From positions 181,313-245,312 of the forward strand of contig CAWCWA010000004.1 of the NCBI GenBank assembly GCA_963799085.1: DNA of 64,000 bases, written 5' to 3'. This stretch comes from AP-15 sp963799085 (GTDB lineage Bacteria > Pseudomonadota > Alphaproteobacteria > ATCC43930 > CGMCC-115725). The position numbers and the translations under genes are program-made. The notes beneath the pieces were generated by a model. It searched no databases and was not told where the DNA came from. It saw nothing but the letters and a program-made list of their open reading frames with translations. Positions within the stretch are counted from its first letter, which is position 1. Each line of letters begins with the position of its first letter. Positions 54,772-63,052 of this stretch are shown here, in pieces.

Positions 54772-54778
54772 GCGCGAG

Positions 54779-56581
54779 GTGGCCGAACCCGCGACCGATC
54801 CCGACCGCGCGCCGGCGGCGGCGTTACGGCGCAGCCGCCCGGTCGGGCTGCCCGTCTGGATCCTGATCGGGGCGGCCGCCGGCGTCGCCGCGGGCGTTGT
54901 CTTCGGCGAGCGCGCCGCGATCCTCAAGCCGCTGGGTTCGGCCTATGCGATGATGCTGCAGATCGCGGTCTATCCCTATCTGCTGTGCTCGCTGCTCTGG
55001 GGCCTCGGTCGGCTGCAGCCGGCGATGGCGCGCCGGCTTCTGGCCTCGAGCTGGGCCGTCTATCTCCTGATGTGGTCGCTGACCTTCGGCGCCATCTGGC
55101 TGATCTCTCGCGCCATCCCGCCGCCCCCGCCGCCGGTGGTGCTGACGCCGCAATCGGCGCAGCGGTCGGCGGGCGTTCTCGACCTGTTGATCCCGGCCAA
55201 CGTCTTCGAGGCGCTCGGCCGCAACTACGTGCCCGCGGTGGTGATCTTCGCCATCGTCTATGGGGTCGCGGTGCAGAACATTGCGAAAAAGGCGGCGCTG
55301 TTCGAGGTTCTCGAGGCGATCAAGGTGGCGAGCGTCACGATCTGGCGCTGGATCGTTCGGTTTGCGCCGATCGGCGTCTTCGCGCTGTTCGCCGCCGCCG
55401 CCGGGACGATCGAGCCCGACCGGATGGGCGGCCTGCTGCTTTATGTCGCGCTGTTTCTCCTCGGCACGTTGCTGCTGGCCTTCGCCGTGCTGCCGGCGGT
55501 GATATCGGCGATCGCTCCGGCCTCCCACCGAGAGATCCTGCGCGAACTGCGCCCCGCCCTGGTATTGGCGCTCGTCACCACCCTATCGGTTGTCGCGCTG
55601 CCCTTCGTGCAAAAGGCGGCCGAGGACGTCGCCGACCGCGCCGGCTGCCCGCCGGGCGAGGAGCGGGCGGACATCATCCAGGCATCTCTGTCGCTGAGTT
55701 ACGTGCTGGCGCAACTCGGCAACTACTTCCTCTATCTGTTGATGCTGTTCGCGGCCTATCTGCATCACCTGCGCTTGACCGTGCCGGAGCAGTTGCTGCT
55801 GCCGCTGTGGACGTTGCTGTCGGGATTCGGTTCGCCGACGGCGACGGTCGACGGGGTGGCTTTCCTCGCCGCCTGGCTGCGCCTGCCGGCCAACGTGCTG
55901 GAGCTGTTTCTCGAAACCTGGACCGTCACTCGCTATGGCCAGGTGGCTTTGTCGGTGATCGGCTTCGGCTTTGCCACGATCCTGGTGCCGCTCGTTTATT
56001 TCCGCAGGCTTCGGCTGCGATGGCGACGCCTGGCCTGCGTGCTGGGGGCGAGCGCCGGCTTGTTCGCCGGCGTTGCGGTCGGCGGGACGCTGCTGCGGCC
56101 GGTTCTGTTGCCGCAACCGACCGACGCGCTGCTGCCGCTGACCCTCGATCCGGCCCTGGCGCGTGCCGTCACCGTCACCGTCAAACCAAAGCCATCGGCG
56201 GCGGCCGGCGGCAGTCGGGAACCGACGCTGCTCCCCAACGCGGCCATCGAGATCGTTCCCGATTACAGCGTGTTGCCCCGCATCGCCAGTCGCATCGACG
56301 GCGCCATCTGGACACTGGAGCAGGCCAAGGCCTGGGCCGCAGCACACCCCGGCTTCACCGCGGTTGAGCCGGCCGGGACCGGCAGCCCGATATTGCTGGC
56401 CTATCTGCTGCCGCCCGGAGCCGGCGACTTCCGCCAATACCTCGACCAATGGCTCGAGCTGAAGGCGGCCGATGGGTTCCGCGCCGCCCAGATCGATTAC
56501 TGGATCGACGGCGAGCCCAGGGCACGGCGCCGTCCTCGCTGGAATTTGCTCGATGCGCTCGTCCAACTCAAAGACGGGTGA
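54779..56581 (+). CDS. Dicarboxylate/amino acid:cation symporter (SDF family) with periplasmic C-terminal tail
   Basis: A 600-residue protein. Residues 20-440 form a GltP/DctA-like fold with about eight helices: VGLPVWILIGAAAGVAAGVVFG, MMLQIAVYPYLLCSLLWGLGRL, NVFEALGRNYVPAVVIFAIVYGVAV, and hairpin 2 GSPTATVDGVAFLAAW. Residues 460-600 resemble the end of a solute-binding domain found fused to some SDF symporters (TLEQAKAWAAAHPGFTAVEP; YLDQWLELKAADGFRAAQIDYWIDG). The GTG at 54779 is the likely start; the open frame back to 53156 is the tail of gdh joined by a lost C. It would import C4-acids or glutamate, fitting its position after gdh. Confidence 0.85.
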   Translation: MAEPATDPDRAPAAALRRSRPVGLPVWILIGAAAGVAAGVVFGERAAILKPLGSAYAMMLQIAVYPYLLCSLLWGLGRLQPAMARRLLASSWAVYLLMWSLTFGAIWLISRAIPPPPPPVVLTPQSAQRSAGVLDLLIPANVFEALGRNYVPAVVIFAIVYGVAVQNIAKKAALFEVLEAIKVASVTIWRWIVRFAPIGVFALFAAAAGTIEPDRMGGLLLYVALFLLGTLLLAFAVLPAVISAIAPASHREILRELRPALVLALVTTLSVVALPFVQKAAEDVADRAGCPPGEERADIIQASLSLSYVLAQLGNYFLYLLMLFAAYLHHLRLTVPEQLLLPLWTLLSGFGSPTATVDGVAFLAAWLRLPANVLELFLETWTVTRYGQVALSVIGFGFATILVPLVYFRRLRLRWRRLACVLGASAGLFAGVAVGGTLLRPVLLPQPTDALLPLTLDPALARAVTVTVKPKPSAAAGGSREPTLLPNAAIEIVPDYSVLPRIASRIDGAIWTLEQAKAWAAAHPGFTAVEPAGTGSPILLAYLLPPGAGDFRQYLDQWLELKAADGFRAAQIDYWIDGEPRARRRPRWNLLDALVQLKDG

Positions 56582-56649
56582 CGGCGGATTTGCAGAGGCG
56601 CGGGCGGCATGGCACTTTGCTGCCCTCGATAACGACGAGGGCGGACGGG

Positions 56650-57402
56650 ATGGCGGGACGGCTCTCTGGCAAGCGCGCGCTGGTGACCGCGGCCGGGCAG
56701 GGCATCGGCCATGCGACGGCCCTGGCCTTTGCCACCGAAGGGGCGAGCGTGCTTGCGACCGATATCGCCGAGGAAAAGCTGGCGCCCCTCGCCGACGCAC
56801 TGATCGCCACCCGCCGGCTCGACGTCACCGATGACGGCGCCATCGCGGAGTTGGCCGAGGAACTCGGGCCGCTCGACGTGCTCTTCAACTGCGCCGGCTT
56901 TGTCCATCACGGCACGATCCTCGACGCCGATCCGATCGAGTGGGACGCCTCCTTTGCTCTCAACGTGCGCTCGATGTTCGTGATGATTCGCGCCTTCCTG
57001 CCGAAGATGCTCGATCACGGCGGGGTTTCGATCATCAACATGGCCTCCACCGTCTCCTCGGTCAAAGGCGCTCCCAACCGCTGCGTTTATGGCGCCACCA
57101 AGGCGGCGGTGATCGGGCTGACCAAGTCGGTCGCGGTCGACTTTATTACCCGCGGCATCCGCTGCAACGCGATCTGCCCCGGCACGATCGAGACGCCCTC
57201 GCTCGAAGACCGCATCGCGGCGCAAGGCGTGCGCGTCGTGGGCGGTGCTGAAGCGGCGCGCGGGGTGTTTGTCGAGCGCCAGCCGCTCGGCCGGCTGGGG
57301 ACCGCCGAAGAGGTTGCGTTGCTGGCGGTCTATCTCGCCTCCGACGAATCGGCTTTCACGACCGGCGCGATCCATGTGATCGACGGCGGCTTCACCCTTT
57401 GA
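56650..57402 (+). CDS. Short-chain dehydrogenase, DHRS6/2-keto-3-deoxy-L-fuconate dehydrogenase-like
   Basis: A 250-residue classical SDR: VTAAGQGIGHATALAFA, DVLFNCAGFVHHGTILDADP, LNVRSMFVMIRAFLPKML, NMASTVSSVKGAPNRCVYGATKAAVIGLTKS (Tyr-Lys) and CPGTIETPSLEDRI. These stretches are close to human BDH2/DHRS6 and to bacterial 2-keto-3-deoxy-L-fuconate dehydrogenase. The next gene is an FAH-family hydrolase, the usual partner that splits the diketo acid, so the fuconate-type role is favoured. The ATG at 56650 follows GGGCGGACGGG. Confidence 0.85.
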   Translation: MAGRLSGKRALVTAAGQGIGHATALAFATEGASVLATDIAEEKLAPLADALIATRRLDVTDDGAIAELAEELGPLDVLFNCAGFVHHGTILDADPIEWDASFALNVRSMFVMIRAFLPKMLDHGGVSIINMASTVSSVKGAPNRCVYGATKAAVIGLTKSVAVDFITRGIRCNAICPGTIETPSLEDRIAAQGVRVVGGAEAARGVFVERQPLGRLGTAEEVALLAVYLASDESAFTTGAIHVIDGGFTL

Positions 57403-57421
57403 GCAGAAGAGGAGGCAACAG

Positions 57422-58271
57422 ATGAAGCTCTTGCGCTATGGCCCGCCGGGCCGGGAAAAGCCGGGCCTTCTCGACCGCGACGGCAAGATCCGTGATCTTT
57501 CCAGCGCGGTTAGCGATATCGACGGCGAGGCCCTGTCCCCGGCCTCGCTCGACCGGCTGCGTCGCCTCGACCCGGCGAGCCTGCCGCCCGTCGCCGGCAT
57601 GCCTCGGCTCGGCCCCTGCGTCGCGCAATGTGTCGAAGATCGTGGCGATCGGCCTCAACTACCGCCTGCACGCGGCCGAAGCGGGCATGCCGATCCCGAA
57701 GGAGCCGATCTTTTTCATGAAGGCCGTGTCCAGCATCTGCGGGCCCGACGACGACGTCATCATCCCGAAGAATTCGCAAAAGACCGATTGGGAGGTCGAG
57801 CTTGGCATCGTCATCGGCAGCCGGGCGCGCTACGTGTCCGAGGCCGATGCTCGCAAGCACGTCGCCGGCTACTGTGTCGTCAACGACGTTTCCGAGCGCG
57901 AATTCCAGATCGAGCGCGGCGGGCAATGGACCAAGGGCAAGAGTGCGGACACTTTCGCGCCGATCGGGCCTTGGGTCGTGACCGCCGACGAGGTGCCCGA
58001 CCCTGGCAAGCTCGCACTTTGGACCGAGGTCAACGGCAATCGGGTACAGAACAGCAACACCGGCGACCTGATCTTCGGCGTCGACACGATCATCAGCTAT
58101 GTCAGCCAGTTCATGACGCTGCTGCCGGGCGACGTGATCCCGACCGGAACGCCCTCCGGCGTGGGCATGGGCATGAAGCCGCCGCAATTCCTCAAGCCCG
58201 GCGACCGGATGCGCTTGTCGGTCGAGGGATTAGGCGAGCAGAATCAACGTGCGGTCGCCTATTCCGAATAG
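57422..58271 (+). CDS. Fumarylacetoacetate hydrolase family protein (frameshifted)
   Basis: A protein of about 282 residues; related enzymes hydrolyse 2,4-diketo-3-deoxy sugar acids or acylpyruvates. The N-terminal part MKLLRYGPPGREKPGLLDRD runs to VAGMPRLGP; one indel near 57620 moves the frame to KIVAIGLNYRLHAAEAGMPI. The metal ligands are in DWEVELGIVIG (Glu-x-Glu) and VVNDVSEREFQ (Asp), with GKSADTFAPIGPWVV and PTGTPSGVGMGM typical. AGGAGG precedes the ATG. It lies 20 bases after the SDR gene and probably acts on its product. Confidence 0.87.
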
Positions 58272-58317
58272 CGCGGGGGGCATCATCTGACGCTGGTGTG
58301 GTGCGACGCTTTTACGC

Positions 58318-58323
58318 TATGAT
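58318..58323 (+). promoter_or_regulatory. Candidate -10 element of the cold-shock gene
   Basis: TATGAT matches five of six sigma70 -10 positions and lies 48 bases before the ATG. No good -35 hexamer is found at 16-18 bases, so the assignment is weak. Confidence 0.3.
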
Positions 58324-58371
58324 TTGGCGTTCCCCGCGGTAGCCGCATTCAATTCCACGTTTAGAGGACAC

Positions 58372-58902
58372 ATGTACGACCGCCGCCCCGGCTTCTTCCG
58401 CGATGACATGCCCCCTGGTCAGCGCGTCGAAGCCAAAGTCAAGTGGTTCAACGCTAGCAAGGGGTTTGGGTTCGTAACCTTGGCCGATGGCTCGCAGGAC
58501 GCGTTTCTGCCGATGGCGATCCTGCGCCGGGCCGGTTACGAAGATGTGCGCGAGGGCGCTTCGGTCACCTGCGAGGTCAGTGCCGGCGCCAAGGGACCAT
58601 TGGTGACCGCCGTCTTGAACGTCGATGAGAGCACCGCGGTCGCGCCGCAAGGCGGGCCGGGCGGGTTCGACCGCCGCGGCGCTCCCCGGCCGGCGACGAC
58701 GATCGAGGGCGCGGTGAAGTGGTTCGAACCCGAGAAAGGCTATGGCTTCATCGCCCCCGATGGCGGCGGCAAGGACGTGTTCATTCACATCACCGCCTTG
58801 CGTCGCAGCGGCGTCAATGCGCTCGAACCCGGCCAGCGGGTCCGGGCCGAGGTGGTCGACGGTCGCAAGGGCCTTGAAGCCGACCGCATCACGCTCATTT
58901 AA
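58372..58902 (+). CDS. Cold-shock protein with two CSD domains
   Basis: A 176-residue protein with two cold-shock domains. The first (about residues 20-85) has VKWFNASKGFGFVTLADGSQDAFLP, the second (about 108-176) has VKWFEPEKGYGFIAPDGGGKDVFIHI; both carry RNP1 and RNP2 aromatics. It binds single-stranded RNA or DNA as an RNA chaperone. The double-domain layout is typical of alphaproteobacterial CspC/CspD-like proteins. GAGG precedes the ATG at 58372. Confidence 0.93.
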   Translation: MYDRRPGFFRDDMPPGQRVEAKVKWFNASKGFGFVTLADGSQDAFLPMAILRRAGYEDVREGASVTCEVSAGAKGPLVTAVLNVDESTAVAPQGGPGGFDRRGAPRPATTIEGAVKWFEPEKGYGFIAPDGGGKDVFIHITALRRSGVNALEPGQRVRAEVVDGRKGLEADRITLI

Positions 58903-59040
58903 GGCCGATCTCCGCCTCTCGCGATGGCGCGTGAGGTTGATCTAGCGCGCGTGTTGAACTCGGCGTAAATTGACGAGCGCGTCCACGCCCGGTGCCGCGG
59001 CCGCCGCATCCTTCCCATCGATCATTACGAAAGCCGTGCG

Positions 59041-59679
59041 ATGGACCTGCAGGACACGATCCGCACTTATCGTTTGTTTTCCGGTTCTTACGACATCGTC
59101 TTCGGCCCGGTTTTCCATCCCGGCCGCAAGGCCGCGGTGCGCATCGCCAATGATCGGCCGGGCCAGCGTATCCTCGAAGTCGGCGTTGGCACCGGTCTGT
59201 CGCTGCCGCATTTCCGCCCCGATTCGCAAGTCACCGGGATCGACGTTTCCGCCGAGATGCTGGAAAGGGCCAAGCGCCGGACCGCCAGGCGCGGCCTTGC
59301 CCATGTCCAGGGCCTGCACGTCATGGACGCCGAGCATCTGAGCTTCGACGACAATTCCTTCGACGCCGTGCTGGCGCTTTACGTCGCCTCGGTGGTGCCG
59401 AACCCGGCCCGGTTCGCCGCCGAGATGCGCCGGGTCTGCATTCCCGGCGGCACGATCGTGGTCGTCAACCATTTCACCAGCGAAGGCCTGCTGTTGAGAC
59501 TGGCGGAAAAGCGGCTGGAGCGGCTGGCCCGCTATGTCGGCTTCGACGCCGATTTTCCGTTCGATGAGTTCCAGCGCGTCAGCGGGCTGTCGATCCGCGA
59601 AGTGCGGCCGAGCAACCTCTTCGGCTATTGGAAATTATTGCGCTGCGTCAACGAAAAGCCGGCTTCCGATCCGGGCTAG
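59041..59679 (+). CDS. pmtA: Phosphatidylethanolamine N-methyltransferase PmtA
   Basis: The 212-residue SAM methyltransferase converts phosphatidylethanolamine stepwise to phosphatidylcholine at the membrane surface. It begins MDLQDTIRTYRLFSGSYDIVFGPVFHPGR, with motif I ILEVGVGTGLSLPHF and the acidic residue in VTGIDVSAEMLERAKRR, and YVASVVPNPARFAAEM. This is the Rhodobacter/Rhizobium PmtA class. It ends convergent with the FMN reductase gene; the two stops overlap. Confidence 0.92.
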   Translation: MDLQDTIRTYRLFSGSYDIVFGPVFHPGRKAAVRIANDRPGQRILEVGVGTGLSLPHFRPDSQVTGIDVSAEMLERAKRRTARRGLAHVQGLHVMDAEHLSFDDNSFDAVLALYVASVVPNPARFAAEMRRVCIPGGTIVVVNHFTSEGLLLRLAEKRLERLARYVGFDADFPFDEFQRVSGLSIREVRPSNLFGYWKLLRCVNEKPASDPG

Positions 59680-60252
59680 CGGACGGCGGCGTCCGCCCGC
59701 CACAGGCGGATTTCGCGTAACAGCGCCTCGACGGCGCCGCAGGCGAAGCCCAGCGACGCCTCGTCGACGAGCCTTCCGTCGCGCATCTTGTCGGCGCTCG
59801 AGGTGATCGTCACCTCGCGCGCCAGAGCGACGCGCGCCAGCATCGAATCGAGCGCTACGCGCATGTGTTCGAGGCAGCGCGCGCCGCCGAGCGGTCCGCG
59901 CGAGGTCGCCATGATCGCCACCGGCTTATACGCCATGACCGAGGTAAAGGCCGGGCCGCGAGGCCCAATCGAGCGCGTTCTTCAACACGCCCGGGATCGA
60001 GTGGTTGAATTCGGGCGCGCACAGCACGAGGCCGTCGCTGTCGCCGATCGCCGCGAGCAGCGCCTTGACTGGGGCCGGTCGCGACTCGCCCTCGAAATCC
60101 TGGTTGTAGAGCGGGATCGGCGCCAGATCCCAAATCTCCAACTCGGCGCGGCCGGCGAACTTTTCCCGCAATGTTTCGAGCACCGCGTTCGAATACGAGC
60201 CGGCGCGCAGACTGCCGGACATGCCGATCAGGCGAACGGGTTTGTCGGACAT
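59676..60252 (-). CDS. NADPH-dependent FMN reductase (frameshifted)
   Basis: A flavodoxin-like reductase of about 190 residues. The N-terminus VRLIGMSGSLRAGSYSNAVL has the FMN phosphate loop, and LVLCAPEFNHSIPGVLKNALDW is the second FMN contact. One indel near 59935, after DWASRPG, moves the frame to TSVMAYKPVAIMATSRGPLGG; the C-terminal part is complete. It probably reduces flavin, quinone or azo compounds. Its stop overlaps that of pmtA. Confidence 0.87.
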
Positions 60253-60360
60253 CGCGGCTTATTCCCCACCTGCGGCGCTCGGGCGCCCGTCATAGCGAAA
60301 GCCGCTCGCCAATGGCAACCGTCTCGCGCAGGATGCGGGGCTGGCGACGGATGGGGTGCG

Positions 60361-60606
60361 ATGCTCGAATTGAGGCCGAACTGCGAATGCTGCGACCGTG
60401 ACCTGCCGCCCGAGTCGCCGGAGGCGCGCATCTGCTCCTTCGAATGCACCTTCTGCCGCGACTGCGCCGAAGGCGTGCTCGGCGGGCGTTGCCCCAATTG
60501 CGGCGGCGAGTTGGTGCGCCGCCCGGTCCGTCCTGCCGACCGGCTCGCGCGCTACCCGGCTTCGACCGGCCGCGTCTTGAAGCCCGCAGGGTGCGCGCCC
60601 GCATGA
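60361..60606 (+). CDS. DUF1272 zinc-ribbon protein
   Basis: An 81-residue protein MLELRPNCECCDRDLPPES with four Cys pairs (CECC, CSFEC, CRDC, CPNC), consistent with one or two zinc sites. It matches DUF1272, whose role is unknown. The ATG at 60361 has GATGGGG upstream, and the stop overlaps the next ATG, so it is coupled to the aminotransferase. Confidence 0.87.
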   Translation: MLELRPNCECCDRDLPPESPEARICSFECTFCRDCAEGVLGGRCPNCGGELVRRPVRPADRLARYPASTGRVLKPAGCAPA

Positions 60607-61758
60607 GCCTGGTCGCCGCACGGCGCGGCCTCGTGCCGCCCTTCATCGCGATGGACGTGTTGCGCGCCGCCAATGAGCGCGAGGCAGCGGGCGCGCGGGT
60701 AATCCATCTCGAAGTCGGCCAGCCGGGGACGCAGGCGCCGGCGGCGGTCCGCGAGGCGGCCCGGCGCGCGCTCGCCGAAGACCGCATCGGCTATACCGAC
60801 GCGCTCGGCATCGCCCCATTGCGGCAGGCAATCGCCGCGCATTACCGGGCGCAGTACAAAGTCCCGGTCGATCCCGGCGAAATCGTCGTGACGACAGGTT
60901 CCTCGGCGGCGTTCCAGTTGGTGTTTCTCGCCGCCTTCGATGCCGGCGCGCGGGTCGGTCTCGCCGCCCCCGGCTATCCGGCCTACCGCAACATTCTCCA
61001 GGCGCTCGGCATCGACACCGGTTCTGATCCCGGTCGGAGAGAACGCGCATTACCAGCCGACCCCCGAACTCCTCGCCGAGGCGGGACCGCTCGACGGGCT
61101 CATCGTCGCCAGCCCGGCCAATCCGACCGGCACGATGATCCATGCCGGCGATCTCGCACGGCTCGTCGGATATTGTCGCGATCATGGCATCCGCCTGATC
61201 TCGGACGAGATCTACCACGGTATTACCTACGAGACCCCGGCGTTGACGGTCCGCGCCTACAGCCGCGACGCGGTCGTCGTCAATTCGTTCTCGAAATATT
61301 ACAGCATGACCGGCTGGCGGCTCGGTTGGATGCTAGCGCCGCCCGATCTCGCCCGCTCGATCGAATGTCTGGCGCAGAATTTCTACATCTCGCCGCCGGC
61401 CTTGTCGCAGCTGGCGGCGCTCGCGGCCTTCGACTGCCGCGCCGAGCTCGACGGCCACGTCGCCCGCTATCGCGCCAACCGCGATCTACTGATCGATGCC
61501 CTGCGCCATGCCGGTCTCACTCGCTTTGCCCCGGCCGAGGGTGCCTTCTATCTCTATGTCGACGTATCGCGCCTGACCGCCGACAGCGGCGAACTCTGCC
61601 GCCGACTTCTCGCCGAAACCAGCGTGGCGATCACCCCCGGTCTCGATTTCGACCCGATCGGGGGCGGCGGCTGGGTCCGCTTGTCCTTCGCCGGTTCGAG
61701 CGAGGATATCGCCGAAGCCGCCCGCCGCCTGCAGGAATGGTTGGAGCGAGCCAGCTGA
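60603..61758 (+). CDS. Class I/II pyridoxal-phosphate aminotransferase (frameshifted)
   Basis: An aspartate-family aminotransferase of about 385 residues. Segments are VIHLEVGQPGTQAPAAVREA, VVTTGSSAAFQLVFLAAFDAG, then after an indel near 61020 VLIPVGENAHYQP, SPANPTGTMIH, ISDEIYHGITYE and the PLP lysine in VVNSFSKYYSMTGWRLGW; FAPAEGAFYLYVDVSRLT follows. The substrate cannot be fixed; related proteins act on aromatic or branched-chain amino acids. The ATG overlaps the DUF1272 stop. Confidence 0.88.
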
Positions 61759-61762
61759 GCCT

Positions 61763-62161
61763 TCACGAACCGAAGGCGACGGCGTGCATGATGCGGCCGG
61801 GCAGAAAGGTGAAGCCGCCGGCGATCACGAGGGCGCCCGTGAACAGCATCGTCATCGCCCGGCGGTGCCGCCGCACCTCGTGACGGCGGGCGTAGAGGAC
61901 CGCGAGCGGCAGGGTCGCCAATACCAGGATCGACAACAGGTGGATCGGGCTCCAGCTTCCCCAGAGCCGGATCTCGTGAATAAAAAATGAGCTGAGCGCC
62001 ACGACCAGCATCAGCGCGGCCCAGAGCCAGCCGACAAGGCGGTGCAGGATGGTGCCCTTGGGGGCGGCGAGCTGGATGGCGCCCAGCCCGAAGGCGGCGA
62101 TCGCCGCGAAGGCGTACAGCTGGATGGCGGGCGAGGCGGCGAGCAGCGGCGCCAGAGTCAT
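61763..62161 (-). CDS. DUF2306-like membrane protein
   Basis: A 132-residue membrane protein with about four helices (LYAFAAIAAFGLGAIQLAAP; LVGWLWAALMLVVALSSFFI; IHLLSILVLATLPLAVLYA; AMTMLFTGALVIAGGFTFLPGRIMH). It fits the DUF2306 family with conserved His residues (ILHRLVGW; FIHEIRLWG; GRIMH). The role is unknown; heme or cation binding is possible. The ATG at 62161 is preferred because the upstream extension is in the imuA control region. It diverges from imuA. Confidence 0.8.
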   Translation of the reverse strand: MTLAPLLAASPAIQLYAFAAIAAFGLGAIQLAAPKGTILHRLVGWLWAALMLVVALSSFFIHEIRLWGSWSPIHLLSILVLATLPLAVLYARRHEVRRHRRAMTMLFTGALVIAGGFTFLPGRIMHAVAFGS

Positions 62162-62209
62162 CGGCGAGCAATGATCCTCGATCGGAGCCTTGACAAGAGG
62201 TCTTTCAAA

Positions 62210-62224
62210 GAACAAAAAAGGAAC
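62210..62224 (+). promoter_or_regulatory. LexA (SOS) box at the imuA start
   Basis: GAAC (62210-62213), seven bases AAAAAAG, then GAAC (62221-62224) form a perfect GAAC-N7-GAAC direct repeat, the reverse complement of the alphaproteobacterial LexA site GTTC-N7-GTTC. It overlaps the AAGGA ribosome site and touches the ATG of imuA. Bound LexA would block or end transcription there. Confidence 0.8.
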
Positions 62225-63052
62225 ATGACGGCTCTTTCCGCGCTTCGCGAAGAGGTCCGGCGGATCGAGCGGCCGTCGGCGACAAGGCATGGGGTGCTGC
62301 CGTTCGGCCTCGCCGCGATCGACCGCGCCCTACCCGGCGGCGGGCTCGCGCTGGGTGCGGTGCACGAGATCCTCGGCGTCGGCGGCGACGAGGAGGATGG
62401 CGCACTCGCCGCCGCCTTTGCCGCCCATATTCTCGGCCGGCTTGTCGCGGCCGACAATGGCGCAAAAGACGGCATCGTGCTGTGGTGCCTCGCCCGGCCG
62501 GATATCTACGGGCCAGGTCTCGCCGCCTGCGGCCTCGACCCCGCGCGCATCGTGCTGGCGCGGACCCCGCGCGAGGCCGAGATCCTCTGGGCAATGGAGG
62601 AAGGGCTGCATGGCGCCGGCGTCGCCGCGGTGGTCGGCGAGGTGGGAACCCTGCCGGCGGTGGCGAGCCGGCGGCTGCAGCTGGCCGCCGAGCGCTCCGG
62701 GGTGACCACCCTGCTGCTGCGGCGCTGGCATGACGGCGACAGGGCGGCGCGCGAACGGGCTCAGCCGAACGCCGCGGCCACACGCTGGCGCATCGCAAGC
62801 CTGCCGTCGCGGCCCGTCTCAATTCTTCCCACTCTGCCCGTGCCAATAAGCCGGGAGCGGGAAGCAAGAGAGGAGCCGGGGGTCGGGCATGCGCGGTGGC
62901 GGCTCGAACTGTTGCGCTGCCGCGGCGGCGGTACGGCGTGCTGGATGGTGGAGGCGGCTGATGCGGCGGGTGCTCTATCTCTGGTTGACGCAGTGGCCGA
63001 TCGACCGGCTGCGGCTGCCGTCCCGGCGCAGGAATTCCGCCGCGCCGGCTGA
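62225..63052 (+). CDS. imuA: DNA damage-inducible ImuA protein
   Basis: A 275-residue RecA-like protein of the ImuA-ImuB-DnaE2 mutasome that does error-prone translesion synthesis. It begins MTALSALREEVRRIE and has VLPFGLAAIDRALPGGGLALGAVHEILG, IVLWCLARPDIYGPGLAACGLDPARI, EGLHGAGVAAVVGEV and a C-terminal CWMVEAADAAG. The P-loop is degenerate, as in the family. The ATG at 62225 follows AAAAGGAAC, part of a LexA box, so SOS control is likely. The tail overlaps imuB by about 90 bases. Confidence 0.88.
   Translation: MTALSALREEVRRIERPSATRHGVLPFGLAAIDRALPGGGLALGAVHEILGVGGDEEDGALAAAFAAHILGRLVAADNGAKDGIVLWCLARPDIYGPGLAACGLDPARIVLARTPREAEILWAMEEGLHGAGVAAVVGEVGTLPAVASRRLQLAAERSGVTTLLLRRWHDGDRAARERAQPNAAATRWRIASLPSRPVSILPTLPVPISREREAREEPGVGHARWRLELLRCRGGGTACWMVEAADAAGALSLVDAVADRPAAAAVPAQEFRRAG

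Noticed and set aside
53156..56581. A glutamate dehydrogenase-symporter fusion protein.
   Set aside because: One missing C in a C-run explains it, and restoring it gives normal ends for both proteins.
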